Below, piece by piece: positions 1 through 5,625 of a stretch of 6,186 nucleotides of DNA (its first letter is position 1; each line of letters opens with the position of its first letter). The notes under the pieces are model-generated. The model had not been told where the DNA came from and did not search any database. It worked only from the letters and a program-made list of their open reading frames with translations. The DNA is taken from contig JAKOSS010000893.1 in the NCBI GenBank assembly GCA_029777145.1, positions 1-6,186 on the forward strand, given 5' to 3'. This stretch comes from Acidobacteriota bacterium. Its GTDB lineage: Bacteria; Acidobacteriota; Blastocatellia; Pyrinomonadales; Pyrinomonadaceae. Made by a program: the position numbers and the translations under genes.

Positions 1-1205
1 ACCGGCCGAAGATTCGGAAATCTACTGACGTCCGGCTTGCGGAAACCGATCTGATTCGGAACCGGAAACTGATCGACGGCGATCTGGTTCTGATCCGGGT
101 GACCGGTCCAGGCTCCGTCCATGCCGACGGCCGCCTCGTTGTGTTTGTCCGCCTCGAGCACCTTCAGCGCGCGTTGGTTGAGTTCGGGATCGACCCGGCT
201 CGGATAGAGCGCCGTCATGCCGCCGATCGCGAGCGCGCCGCGTTTGTGGCAGATCTCAACGAGCAGTTCGCGCAGATTCTGGAAGAAGGGGACGTCGGTC
301 GGGATCGTATTTCGGTCGGGAAGGACCCATTCCGCATCGCTCAGATTGAAATTGATGAGCGACGCCATATAGTCCCAGCGGCCGAGATTGAGACCGAGGA
401 TGTGTTCGCGCAGATTGAATAGGAACTCCTCCATCTGGAATGCGAACGGATGCGATTCGACGAGCGCAAAGCACTTGATGTAGCCGCGTTCCCAGCCGAG
501 CCGGTTTTCAACGGTTTGGAAAAGATCGCGCCAGAAGCAGGCTTCATCCGCGGATTCGCTCTTCGGGATGTAGAACGTCAGGTTGTGCTTCAGCCGCGAA
601 CGGTCGACACCGTATGCGATCCGCGCGACGTCGAAGACCGATGCCGACATCATCTCGCCGGCGAAGATCCCGTTCTGGTTCAGATGAAGCCCGCGGACGC
701 GGATCATCGCCACGGAATTGCTCGAGTTGATCGGAACGCGGCGGTCGCGCTTGAAGTCGTAATACGTCAGCGTGCCGTGGAGGGCGTCGAGCGAGTTCGC
801 GACGCCGAGTTCGAGATTTCCCCACGTGTTCGCCATCGAATCCTCGAGGTCGATCATCACGCCGGGCGCCCCCGAGTTCAGCATTTTGACGACGAGTTCG
901 GCGTCGTCCGCCGGACCCGTCATCTGGTTCCGCTGATCGAGAATGTACGCCGGAAGTTCGATCTTCCAATTACCCGTGACCGCTTCGGATTCGAGAAGAT
1001 AGTCCGGTCTGTCGCCGTTCAGCGAACGGTCAAGCACGATGCGTCTCGTCTGCACGAGCTTCTGCTGGCGCGGCGTGAATTCACGGTGCAGTTCGGTCAG
1101 AAGCTTCGCAAATTCGACGGATATCTCCTTTGCCGGGTCGTACGACGTCGGCGCCTGATTGATCCGTGACAGATCCTTTCGTTCAAGTTTTGCTTGCAAT
1201 GTCAT
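1..1205 (-). CDS. aceB: Malate synthase, A-type (partial, C-terminus outside window)
   Basis: Malate synthase condenses glyoxylate with acetyl-CoA to give malate, the second step of the glyoxylate shunt, in the cytoplasm. The frame is open from an ATG at 1205 to the window edge and gives 401 residues. A-type enzymes are about 530 residues, so roughly the last quarter is missing, including the expected C-terminal catalytic Asp. Recognisable blocks are IDLEDSMANTWGN (118-130), MIRVRGLHL (167-175), FYIPKSES (211-218), FALVESHPFAFQMEE (246-260), GLNLGRWDY (271-279), LPDRNTIPTDVPF (295-307), CHKRGALAIGGM (319-330) and GMDGAWTGHPDQNQ (361-374). Glu250 and Asp278 are 28 residues apart, the same spacing as the Mg-binding Glu and Asp of characterised malate synthases. 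The start is supported by GGAG eight bases upstream. The gene is divergent from an IclR-family regulator, which fits regulated acetate or fatty-acid use. Isocitrate lyase, if linked, would be beyond the left edge. Confidence 0.95.
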   Translation of the reverse strand, partial: MTLQAKLERKDLSRINQAPTSYDPAKEISVEFAKLLTELHREFTPRQQKLVQTRRIVLDRSLNGDRPDYLLESEAVTGNWKIELPAYILDQRNQMTGPADDAELVVKMLNSGAPGVMIDLEDSMANTWGNLELGVANSLDALHGTLTYYDFKRDRRVPINSSNSVAMIRVRGLHLNQNGIFAGEMMSASVFDVARIAYGVDRSRLKHNLTFYIPKSESADEACFWRDLFQTVENRLGWERGYIKCFALVESHPFAFQMEEFLFNLREHILGLNLGRWDYMASLINFNLSDAEWVLPDRNTIPTDVPFFQNLRELLVEICHKRGALAIGGMTALYPSRVDPELNQRALKVLEADKHNEAAVGMDGAWTGHPDQNQIAVDQFPVPNQIGFRKPDVSRFPNLRP

Positions 1206-1213
1206 AATTCGAT

Positions 1214-1217
1214 CTCC
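1214..1217 (-). promoter_or_regulatory. Ribosome binding site of malate synthase
   Basis: GGAG on the minus strand lies eight bases before the ATG at 1205. It is the clearest Shine-Dalgarno match in the window and fixes the malate synthase start. It sits only five bases from the edge of the first palindromic operator, so repressor binding and translation initiation signals are packed close together. Confidence 0.65.
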
Positions 1218-1222
1218 AATAG

Positions 1223-1240
1223 TGTTCACTATATTGAACA
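1223..1240. promoter_or_regulatory. Perfect palindromic operator 1, malate synthase side
   Basis: TGTTCA-CTATAT-TGAACA is an inverted repeat with perfect 6-bp arms and a 6-bp AT-rich centre. On the minus strand it contains TATAGT (1233-1228), a five-of-six match to a -10 hexamer, placed so that transcription would start about 15 bases before the malate synthase ATG. No good -35 is seen. The same palindrome recurs at 1309-1326. The location between an IclR-type gene and its probable target indicates a binding site for that regulator. Binding over the -10 would predict repression, but this is inferred from position only. Confidence 0.75.
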
Positions 1241-1242
1241 GA

Positions 1243-1260
1243 CGTTCGACATAGTGGATA
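1243..1260. promoter_or_regulatory. Degenerate tandem copy of operator 1
   Basis: CGTTCG-ACATAG-TGGATA matches 8 of the 12 arm positions of TGTTCA-N6-TGAACA. It begins exactly 20 bp after operator 1, about two helical turns, so both copies would face the same side of the DNA. Alone the match is weak. It gains support because the second perfect operator also has a degenerate copy at the identical 20-bp offset. Confidence 0.4.
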
Positions 1261-1308
1261 CAAGCACTTTACAGTCGAATCCGCGCGATGCAACGACAAA
1301 TTTCAAAG

Positions 1309-1326
1309 TGTTCAGTATTTTGAACA
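1309..1326. promoter_or_regulatory. Perfect palindromic operator 2, regulator side
   Basis: TGTTCA-GTATTT-TGAACA has the same perfect arms and 6-bp spacing as operator 1, with centres 86 bp apart. It lies 58 bp before the IclR-type start codon. A repeated, identical-arm palindrome in a divergent intergenic region is the expected layout for a regulator controlling both its neighbour and itself. The 86-bp separation is close to eight helical turns, so looping between the sites is possible, which is inference. Confidence 0.75.
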
Positions 1327-1328
1327 AT

Positions 1329-1346
1329 ATTTCACAATTGCGAACA
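1329..1346. promoter_or_regulatory. Degenerate tandem copy of operator 2
   Basis: ATTTCA-CAATTG-CGAACA matches 9 of 12 arm positions of the palindrome and starts exactly 20 bp after operator 2. It overlaps the possible -35 hexamer of the regulator gene (1338-1343), so occupancy here would be expected to block that promoter. Tandem operator repeats are known for some IclR-family proteins of the PcaU/PobR group. Confidence 0.45.
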
Positions 1347-1366
1347 CGATTGCGGAACGATATGGT
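1338..1366 (+). promoter_or_regulatory. Possible sigma-70 type promoter of the IclR-family gene
   Basis: TTGCGA (1338-1343) and TATGGT (1361-1366) each match four of six consensus positions with a 17-bp spacer. Transcription would begin near 1373, giving a leader of about a dozen bases before the ATG at 1385. The -35 lies inside the degenerate operator copy at 1329-1346, consistent with autoregulation. The hexamers are weak and sigma preferences of this organism are unknown. Confidence 0.3.
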
Positions 1367-1384
1367 CGGGACTAAACTGGGTCT

Positions 1385-2155
1385 ATGGCGGACGACAAAC
1401 TTTCAAACGCTGTTGACCGGGCGCTTTCGATGATGGAACTCGTGTCCGAGAATGCGAACGGAATGACAAATTCCGATCTCAGCCGAAAACTTCAGATCCC
1501 GAAAAGCTCGGCGAGTTACATCCTGCGGGTTCTCGAGCAGCGCGATTATCTGCGGCGCGATTCGAACGGACGTTACCGGCTCGGCCTGAAGCTCTTGAGC
1601 CTTACTGAAGGTGCGATGACGCATCTCGACGTGCGTGAGGCGGCCGGACCGGCGCTGGCGGACTTTTTGAAGAAAAGCCAATTGCCCGAAGTGCATCTCG
1701 CCGTCTTGGACAACGGCCGCGCGGTTTACATCGAAAAACTCGAGAACGAGAAGAGTTTTATTCGCATGGACATTTGGGTCGGGCACAGGCTTCCGATCCA
1801 CACGACCGCGATTGGCAAAGTTCTCGTCGCTTACATGACGGATGACGAGATCCTCAAGATCCTTGAAATGCGCGGAATGGAGAAGAAGACAAGGAGATCG
1901 ATCACGAGTCCTCAGAAGCTTCTGAAGGAGGCCGAGCGTGTGCGGCGTTACGGATTTGCGGTCGATGACGAGGAGAACGCGGTCGGCGTACGGTGCATCG
2001 CGGCACCGATCTTCGATTCAAAAGGTAACGTCATCGCCGCTTTCGGGACCTCGAGCGTCGTACTCCACATCAACGAGCGGAACATGCCGAAGATCGTCGA
2101 TCTGGTAAAGATTATGGCCGCGCGAGTTTCAAGGGAGTTGGGGTACCGGGCCTGA
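1385..2155 (+). CDS. IclR-family transcriptional regulator
   Basis: This is a 256-residue cytoplasmic DNA-binding regulator of normal family length. Residues 7-65 form the winged helix-turn-helix: the helices around NSDLSRKLQIPKSSASYILR (29-48) read DNA and YLRRDSNGRYRLG (55-67) forms the wing. Residues about 80-252 are the IclR effector domain, with the motifs LPIHTTAIGKVLVAY (136-150) and EENAVGVRCIAAPI (196-209) followed by FGTSS (220-224). The position, divergent from malate synthase and flanked by paired TGTTCA palindromes, suggests it governs the glyoxylate shunt as E. coli IclR does, with a small carboxylate as possible ligand. The target is inferred from context, and other IclR proteins control aromatic or sugar catabolism. 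No strong Shine-Dalgarno precedes the ATG, but starting later would cut into the helix-turn-helix. It converges with rluD across a repeat-built hairpin. Confidence 0.93.
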   Translation: MADDKLSNAVDRALSMMELVSENANGMTNSDLSRKLQIPKSSASYILRVLEQRDYLRRDSNGRYRLGLKLLSLTEGAMTHLDVREAAGPALADFLKKSQLPEVHLAVLDNGRAVYIEKLENEKSFIRMDIWVGHRLPIHTTAIGKVLVAYMTDDEILKILEMRGMEKKTRRSITSPQKLLKEAERVRRYGFAVDDEENAVGVRCIAAPIFDSKGNVIAAFGTSSVVLHINERNMPKIVDLVKIMAARVSRELGYRA

Positions 2156-2157
2156 AA

Positions 2158-2286
2158 GGAGAAAAGGGAAAAAGGGAAAAAGGGGAAACGGGAAAGGAGA
2201 TTGGGCGAGTGGGCGAACCGGAGAATGGGAGAGGAGCCTTTTCACCCCTTCACCCCTTCCCCCGTTCACCCACTCGCCCCTTCGCC
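2158..2286. repeat. Opposed octamer-like tandem arrays between convergent genes
   Basis: The left part (2158-2234) consists of units led by GGG, mostly 8 bp: GGAGAAAA, GGGAAAAA twice, GGGGAAAC, then shorter units, then GGGCGAGT, GGGCGAAC, CGGAGAAT and GGGAGAGG. The right part (2241-2286) is the pyrimidine complement: TTCACCCC twice, TTCCCCCG, TTCACCCA, CTCGCCCC, TTCGCC. The array fills nearly the whole gap between the iclR-type stop (2155) and the rluD stop (2293), and no coding potential is seen in it. Confidence 0.8.
2203..2279 (-). terminator. Hairpin terminator formed by the octamer arrays
   Basis: Bases 2203-2218 and 2264-2279 are complementary at 15 of 16 positions, and the inner units can extend the stem with bulges. 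The hairpin begins 13 bases past the rluD stop. In the rluD direction it is followed by a pyrimidine tract with TTTTT runs (complement of 2161-2195), giving a Rho-independent-like layout. In the iclR direction there is a stem but no T tract, so termination from that side is less certain. Confidence 0.5.
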
Positions 2287-2292
2287 TTGAAC

Positions 2293-3276
2293 CTACCCCT
2301 CCAAGATTCCCAAAAATCCGGTTAGTTCCAAAGGCAACGGAGCGGTGAAATTCATCCGCTCGCCGGTTACGGGATGCGTGAATGACAGCTTCTCGGCATG
2401 CAGGAAAAAGCGGCCGAGATCGGCGATCGCCTTGCGGATCGTCAAATCGTGGACCGTTTTGTCGCGGCCCGCGTTGTACGTCTCGTCGCCGACCACCGGA
2501 TGGTTGAGGTGCGCCATGTGGACGCGGATCTGATGCGTCCGGCCGGTCTTGATCTCGACCCCGACGAGCGTGAATTTCGCAAATCGTTTCTTCACCCGCC
2601 ACAGCGAGAGCGCGTATCGCCCGTGCGCGCGAACGCCCATTTTCGTCCGATTGTGTTTCTCGCGGGCGATCGGAGCCTCGACGGTTCCCGAATCTTCGTC
2701 GATCTCGCCGTGAACCAACGCGACGTATGACTTGTAAACCGTCCGTTCGCGAAACTGCTCGCTGAGCTTCTCGAGCATCTCTTCGGTCTTCGCAACCAGT
2801 ATCAGTCCCGACGTGTCCTTGTCGAGACGATGAACAAGACCGATTTTGGATTTTAGATTTTGGATTTTGGATTTTTCGTCTGTCGAGCCGAATTCCGAAA
2901 TCCCCATTCCGAAATGGTAGGCGAGTGCGTTGGCGAGGGTTCCCGAACTGACGCCGGCACCGGGATGGACAACCATTCCCGCGGGTTTGTTGACGACGGC
3001 AAGATATTCGTCTTCGAAAACGATGTTTAGCGGAATGTCTTCCGGTTCGAAACGGTCTCCGGGGAGTTCGGAGAGCTCGACTTCGATCTCGTCGTCGGGA
3101 CGAAGTTTGTACGACGGTTTCGAAGTCTGATCGTTCACGAGGCAGTCGCCGTCCGCGATGATCCGCTGGAGTTTCGAGCGTGACCAACCGTCGATCTTCT
3201 CGGTCAGGAACGCGTCCAGACGTTTTCCGACGCTTTCGGCATCCGCCGTAAAGCTGATTGTCTCTTGGTCTTGCAT
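2293..3276 (-). CDS. rluD: RluD-family 23S rRNA pseudouridine synthase
   Basis: This enzyme isomerises uridines to pseudouridine in structured RNA. RluD of E. coli modifies helix 69 of 23S rRNA at 1911, 1915 and 1917. The product has 327 residues from the ATG at 3276, close to the usual length; a TTG one codon upstream (3279) could serve instead. Numbering here counts from that TTG. The N-terminal S4 RNA-binding domain spans about 18-65 (GKRLDAFL, WSRSKLQRIIADGDCLVN). The catalytic domain follows, with VVNKPAGMVVHPG (95-107), HRLDKDTSGLI (150-160, catalytic Asp153) and GRTHQIRVHMAHLNHPVVGD (246-265). Residues 136-146 (KSKIQNLKSKI) are encoded by a heptamer repeat and make the loop before the catalytic motif about ten residues longer than typical. 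It starts six bases after the lgt stop, so translational coupling is likely. The exact target uridine cannot be proved from sequence. Confidence 0.92.
   Translation of the reverse strand: MQDQETISFTADAESVGKRLDAFLTEKIDGWSRSKLQRIIADGDCLVNDQTSKPSYKLRPDDEIEVELSELPGDRFEPEDIPLNIVFEDEYLAVVNKPAGMVVHPGAGVSSGTLANALAYHFGMGISEFGSTDEKSKIQNLKSKIGLVHRLDKDTSGLILVAKTEEMLEKLSEQFRERTVYKSYVALVHGEIDEDSGTVEAPIAREKHNRTKMGVRAHGRYALSLWRVKKRFAKFTLVGVEIKTGRTHQIRVHMAHLNHPVVGDETYNAGRDKTVHDLTIRKAIADLGRFFLHAEKLSFTHPVTGERMNFTAPLPLELTGFLGILEG
2842..2876. repeat. GATTTTN heptamer array inside rluD
   Basis: Five consecutive heptamers read GATTTTG, GATTTTA, GATTTTG, GATTTTG, GATTTTT on the plus strand. On the minus strand they are translated as KSKIQNLKSKI within rluD without breaking the frame. 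The period of 7 and the sequence resemble the array before lgt (4089-4116). KSKIQN-type peptides are a recognised hallmark of such heptamer repeats in other bacteria, notably cyanobacteria. Confidence 0.85.
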
Positions 3277-3281
3277 CAAGA

Positions 3282-4079
3282 TCAGGTGGTTTCCGATCCC
3301 TTACGGAGCTTATAGATCATGAACGCGAGCGCTCCGAGCCCGACGAGCAGGCTGATGATCTGCGATGTCGAAAGTCCGAGAACGCCGTTCAGTCCGAAAA
3401 GGCTTCCGCGCGGGTCGTCGCGCAGAAATTCGATCGCAAATCTCCAGATCCCGTAGATCACGCCGTACGCGATCAGGACCTGGCCGTCGAACTTCTTGCG
3501 TTTGTGGAGATAAAAGAGAAACGCGAAAACGAGCAGCATGAAAAACGATTCATATAGCTGCGTCGGGTGAAGATAAAGATCGCTTCCGTCGGGCCCATAG
3601 ACCGGAACGCCGGTGAACTCGTGGCCTTTTTCGGTGAAATGCACGCCCCACGGCAGGCTCGTTTCCTTACCCCAGCAGCAGCCGGCCGAAAAACATCCCT
3701 GACGGCCGAAGAACTGTCCGAGCGCGACTCCGGGCGCGAACGCGTCGCCGACCTTCCAGAAAGGCATCTTGTAGTAGATCGAGAGTGCGACGACGGTGAT
3801 CAATCCGCCAAGGAATCCGCCGTAATAAACACCGCCTGAACGAAGGAAATCGAGCGAAAAGATCTCGACGTGGTCGTCGACGACGAACATCAGCAGCTTC
3901 GATCCGACGAGCGCTCCGATCAGTGTCCACAGACCGAGGTCGTAGATCCGATCGCGGGAAAGCCCGTCGTTGCCGCCAAGCCGTGCCGCGGCGTAGAGCC
4001 CCAGCATCATGCCGAGCGCGAGAAATACGCCGTATGTGTGAATCGGGAAATTGCCGATTTTGAAGATCTCGGGATACAT
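3282..4079 (-). CDS. lgt: Prolipoprotein diacylglyceryl transferase
   Basis: Lgt transfers diacylglycerol from phosphatidylglycerol to the lipobox cysteine of prolipoproteins in the inner membrane, the first step of lipoprotein maturation. The 265-residue product has the normal length and about seven hydrophobic segments. Motifs are the N-terminal PIHTYGVFLALGMM (12-25), GGVYYGGFLGG (82-92), the signature GRQGCFSAGCCWG (125-137) with Arg126 matching the essential Arg143 of E. coli, HPTQLYES (171-178), and EFLRDDPRG (217-225) with Arg220 matching Arg239. The E. coli His103 position is Tyr86, and the signature carries Cys129, Cys134 and Cys135 where E. coli has Asn, Glu and Leu. This cysteine form occurs in other phyla. 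The start at MYPEIFKIG is standard, yet no Shine-Dalgarno is seen, because a heptamer array occupies that place. It lies between lspA and rluD in the same direction. Confidence 0.96.
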   Translation of the reverse strand: MYPEIFKIGNFPIHTYGVFLALGMMLGLYAAARLGGNDGLSRDRIYDLGLWTLIGALVGSKLLMFVVDDHVEIFSLDFLRSGGVYYGGFLGGLITVVALSIYYKMPFWKVGDAFAPGVALGQFFGRQGCFSAGCCWGKETSLPWGVHFTEKGHEFTGVPVYGPDGSDLYLHPTQLYESFFMLLVFAFLFYLHKRKKFDGQVLIAYGVIYGIWRFAIEFLRDDPRGSLFGLNGVLGLSTSQIISLLVGLGALAFMIYKLRKGSETT

Positions 4080-4080
4080 C

Positions 4081-4116
4081 GAATTTGCGATTTCGGATTT
4101 GGGATTTCGGATTTGT
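4081..4116. repeat. GATTTCG heptamer array in the lgt leader
   Basis: Four tandem heptamers (GATTTCG, GATTTGG, GATTTCG, GATTTGT) occupy 4089-4116, preceded by a related octamer GAATTTGC at 4081-4088. The array begins one base from the lgt ATG and covers the whole region where a Shine-Dalgarno sequence would lie. It makes up most of the 66-bp gap between lspA and lgt. Confidence 0.75.
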
Positions 4117-4145
4117 CGTAAACCAAAATCATAATCTCTTTGTCG

Positions 4146-4637
4146 CTACGTTTTCTTCCTTGTCAAAAACATGTCCAGGATCAGCAAACCGGCGCCGATG
4201 ACGATCGCCATGTCCGCGACGTTGAACGTCGGGTAATGCCAACCGCTGACATGCACGTCGATAAAATCGATCACAAATCCGAGGCGCGAACGATCCGTAA
4301 CGTTGCCCACGATTCCTGCCAGAAGCAAAGCCAGGCTTCCAAGCACGCGATCGTCATTGCGCGGCGTCCGCCAGAAAAAGTAGAGCACGAGCGACGCGGC
4401 GATCACCGCCACGGCCGAAAGTGCCCAGCGCCCGGAATCGCCGTGATCGTCGAACATCGAGAACGCGACGCCCGTATTCTCCGCGTAAGCAAAGTTCAGG
4501 AATCCGGGAATCACCGGAATGTCGTCCTTGAACCGGAGACGGGTGACCGCCCACGACTTCGTCAGTTGGTCGATCAGGAACACCGCCGCCGATGCAACGA
4601 GATAGCCGAGCTTCCAGAAAATGTCTTTCTTGTTCAC
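4146..4637 (-). CDS. lspA: Lipoprotein signal peptidase II
   Basis: LspA is an inner-membrane aspartic peptidase that removes signal peptides from lipoproteins after Lgt has modified them. The product has 163 residues, typical for the family, with four hydrophobic segments near 10-28, 70-89, 98-112 and 139-158. Signatures are FLIDQLTKSWA (20-30), ENTGVAFSMF (53-62), AGIVGNVTDR (107-116), VIDFIDVHV (122-130) and PTFNVADMAI (136-145). The two catalytic aspartates are Asp115 and Asp142. Their 27-residue separation equals that of Asp102 and Asp129 in B. subtilis LspA. The start codon is GTG, eight bases after the stop of the secreted hypothetical gene, with no clear Shine-Dalgarno, so coupling to the upstream gene is likely. 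Its target modifier Lgt is encoded immediately downstream. Confidence 0.96.
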   Translation of the reverse strand: MNKKDIFWKLGYLVASAAVFLIDQLTKSWAVTRLRFKDDIPVIPGFLNFAYAENTGVAFSMFDDHGDSGRWALSAVAVIAASLVLYFFWRTPRNDDRVLGSLALLLAGIVGNVTDRSRLGFVIDFIDVHVSGWHYPTFNVADMAIVIGAGLLILDMFLTRKKT

Positions 4638-4645
4638 GTTATCAG

Positions 4646-5077
4646 CTATTCAGTATACGGGAAGACGGCCTTCGGCGCTTTGTATTGCCGCCACCAACCG
4701 GCGTAGCAGACGTCCGTGCAGCCGATCGCGTAGGTGATCACCCGCCATTTCGCACCCGTTTTCTTCAGCAGCGCGAAGAAGTTGTTGTCGAACATGTCCG
4801 CGTCGATCGCTTCCTGGTATGGCGTCCTCCGGTAGTCGGGTTTTCCGCCGGTCGTATTTTGCGGATCGCCCGAAACGAATGCCCAAACGCCTGAAACATT
4901 GAAATTCTCAACGTTGAACACGATCTTTTGTTTCAGTTCCTTTTCCACCGGGACGCGCAATGCGTCGAGGATCGCCGTGCGTTCCGCCGACCCCTTTTCG
5001 GGTGTATGTACTTTCTGGGCTGTCGCTCCGGCGGCAAGAACCAGCACGGAGACGAGGCATAAAAATGTCTTTTTCAT
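4646..5077 (-). CDS. Secreted hypothetical protein
   Basis: I do not assign a function. The 143-residue product begins with a clear Sec signal peptide: MKK, a hydrophobic core FLCLVSVLVLAAG (5-17) and a cleavage site of the form ATA-QK after Ala20. There is no lipobox cysteine, so it should not be a substrate of the neighbouring LspA and Lgt. The mature part of about 123 residues looks like one small alpha/beta domain: SAERTAILDALRVPVEKEL (30-48), a strand-like stretch with FNVSGVWAFVSG (59-70), then KWRVITYAIGCTDVCY (110-125). Cys120 and Cys124 may form a disulfide after export. The pattern of a short helix plus WAFVSG and WRVI blocks recurs in uncharacterised periplasmic proteins, recalled rather than searched. 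It lies 12 bases after the protease gene and 8 before lspA, in the same operon. Confidence 0.8.
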   Translation of the reverse strand: MKKTFLCLVSVLVLAAGATAQKVHTPEKGSAERTAILDALRVPVEKELKQKIVFNVENFNVSGVWAFVSGDPQNTTGGKPDYRRTPYQEAIDADMFDNNFFALLKKTGAKWRVITYAIGCTDVCYAGWWRQYKAPKAVFPYTE

Positions 5078-5089
5078 GGATTTGTGTGT

Positions 5090-5581
5090 TTATGCGGCGA
5101 CTTTCAGATATTTGTTCGCGACGTACGGATGCTTCGGATTCACGACGAGCTTTTGTTCTTTCGGATGAACGAGGACGTCCATATCCTCCATCGGGATCGA
5201 GCCGAGCAGGACGTCGTGGACGGACGGCAAGACGACGGCGTCGCAAGTCGTCCGGCGATTCTCGAATCGAACCTCGACCGGACCGACGACGTCGACCTCG
5301 ATCTGCGTTTCATCGGCGAGGGTGACGTATTGCCGTTCGATCAGCGGCAGATCGAGTTGATTCCTGACGTCGTCGTTGATCGTCAGCCTGTAAGCGCCGG
5401 TATCGACCAGCGAACGTACGGTGATTTGTTTCACTTGATCTGCGTCGATCAGATTCTTGCGCAAAAGATAGGTTTCCCCGGCGTTGAGGAGTTCGATGTC
5501 AGCGTAGACGAGTCCCATTTCATTTTTCCCCGTTTCATAGAGTGTTTTCGGTTTTCTTTCTTTCGAAACCAGTTTGATCAT
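5090..5581 (-). CDS. Clan AA (retropepsin-like) aspartic protease
   Basis: The 163-residue product contains a single retropepsin-like fold. VRSLVDTGAYRLTI (55-68) holds the catalytic D60-T-G-A motif. The flap region is followed by VGPVEVRF (99-106), and VVLPSVHDVLLGSIPMEDMD (116-135) carries the hydrophobic-hydrophobic-Gly pattern (LLG, 125-127) that completes the active-site fold in clan AA. One Asp per chain implies a homodimer. There is no signal peptide or membrane segment, so it should be cytoplasmic. Substrates of such small bacterial proteins are mostly unknown. The start is uncertain: ATG at 5581 has no clear Shine-Dalgarno, while Met22 (ATG at 5518) begins MGLVYADIELLN, where the conserved fold starts. 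It follows ileS after a repeat-filled gap and heads the tight gene group leading to lspA and lgt. Confidence 0.85.
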   Translation of the reverse strand: MIKLVSKERKPKTLYETGKNEMGLVYADIELLNAGETYLLRKNLIDADQVKQITVRSLVDTGAYRLTINDDVRNQLDLPLIERQYVTLADETQIEVDVVGPVEVRFENRRTTCDAVVLPSVHDVLLGSIPMEDMDVLVHPKEQKLVVNPKHPYVANKYLKVAA

Positions 5582-5590
5582 GATGCAAAT

Positions 5591-5619
5591 AGTTTACAGG
5601 TTGGAGGTAACGAAGCCAA
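5591..5619 (-). promoter_or_regulatory. Possible promoter for the protease-lspA-lgt-rluD genes
   Basis: On the minus strand TTGGCT (5619-5614) and TAAACT (5596-5591) each match four of six consensus positions with a 17-bp spacer. Transcription would start about 5584, almost at the ATG of 5581, implying a near-leaderless message. If translation begins at 5518 instead, the leader would be about 65 bases. The match is weak and could be chance. Confidence 0.25.
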
Positions 5620-5625
5620 TGGATT

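Noticed and set aside
450..1169. Long plus-strand open frame of 239 codons opposite malate synthase
   Set aside because: It is antisense to an unmistakable malate synthase frame, its translation is Arg/Asp/Val-rich without recognisable motifs, and such mirrors are common in GC-rich genes.
1339..1361. Direct repeat TGCGAACACGAT / TGCGGAACGAT as a further regulator site
   Set aside because: The second copy lacks a base and does not form an inverted repeat. It overlaps the weaker operator copy and may be chance.
1194..1433. Small plus-strand ORF of 79 codons in the divergent control region
   Set aside because: It spans the operators and overlaps the IclR gene in another frame, with no ribosome binding site or recognisable domain.
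2129..3187. Minus-strand open frame of 352 codons overlapping rluD
   Set aside because: It is in another frame on the same strand as rluD, is extremely Arg-rich and runs through the low-complexity octamer array. The rluD frame carries all family motifs.
4117..4145. Possible terminator between lspA and lgt
   Set aside because: No stem with a following T tract is visible, and all genes on both sides read in the same direction with short gaps.
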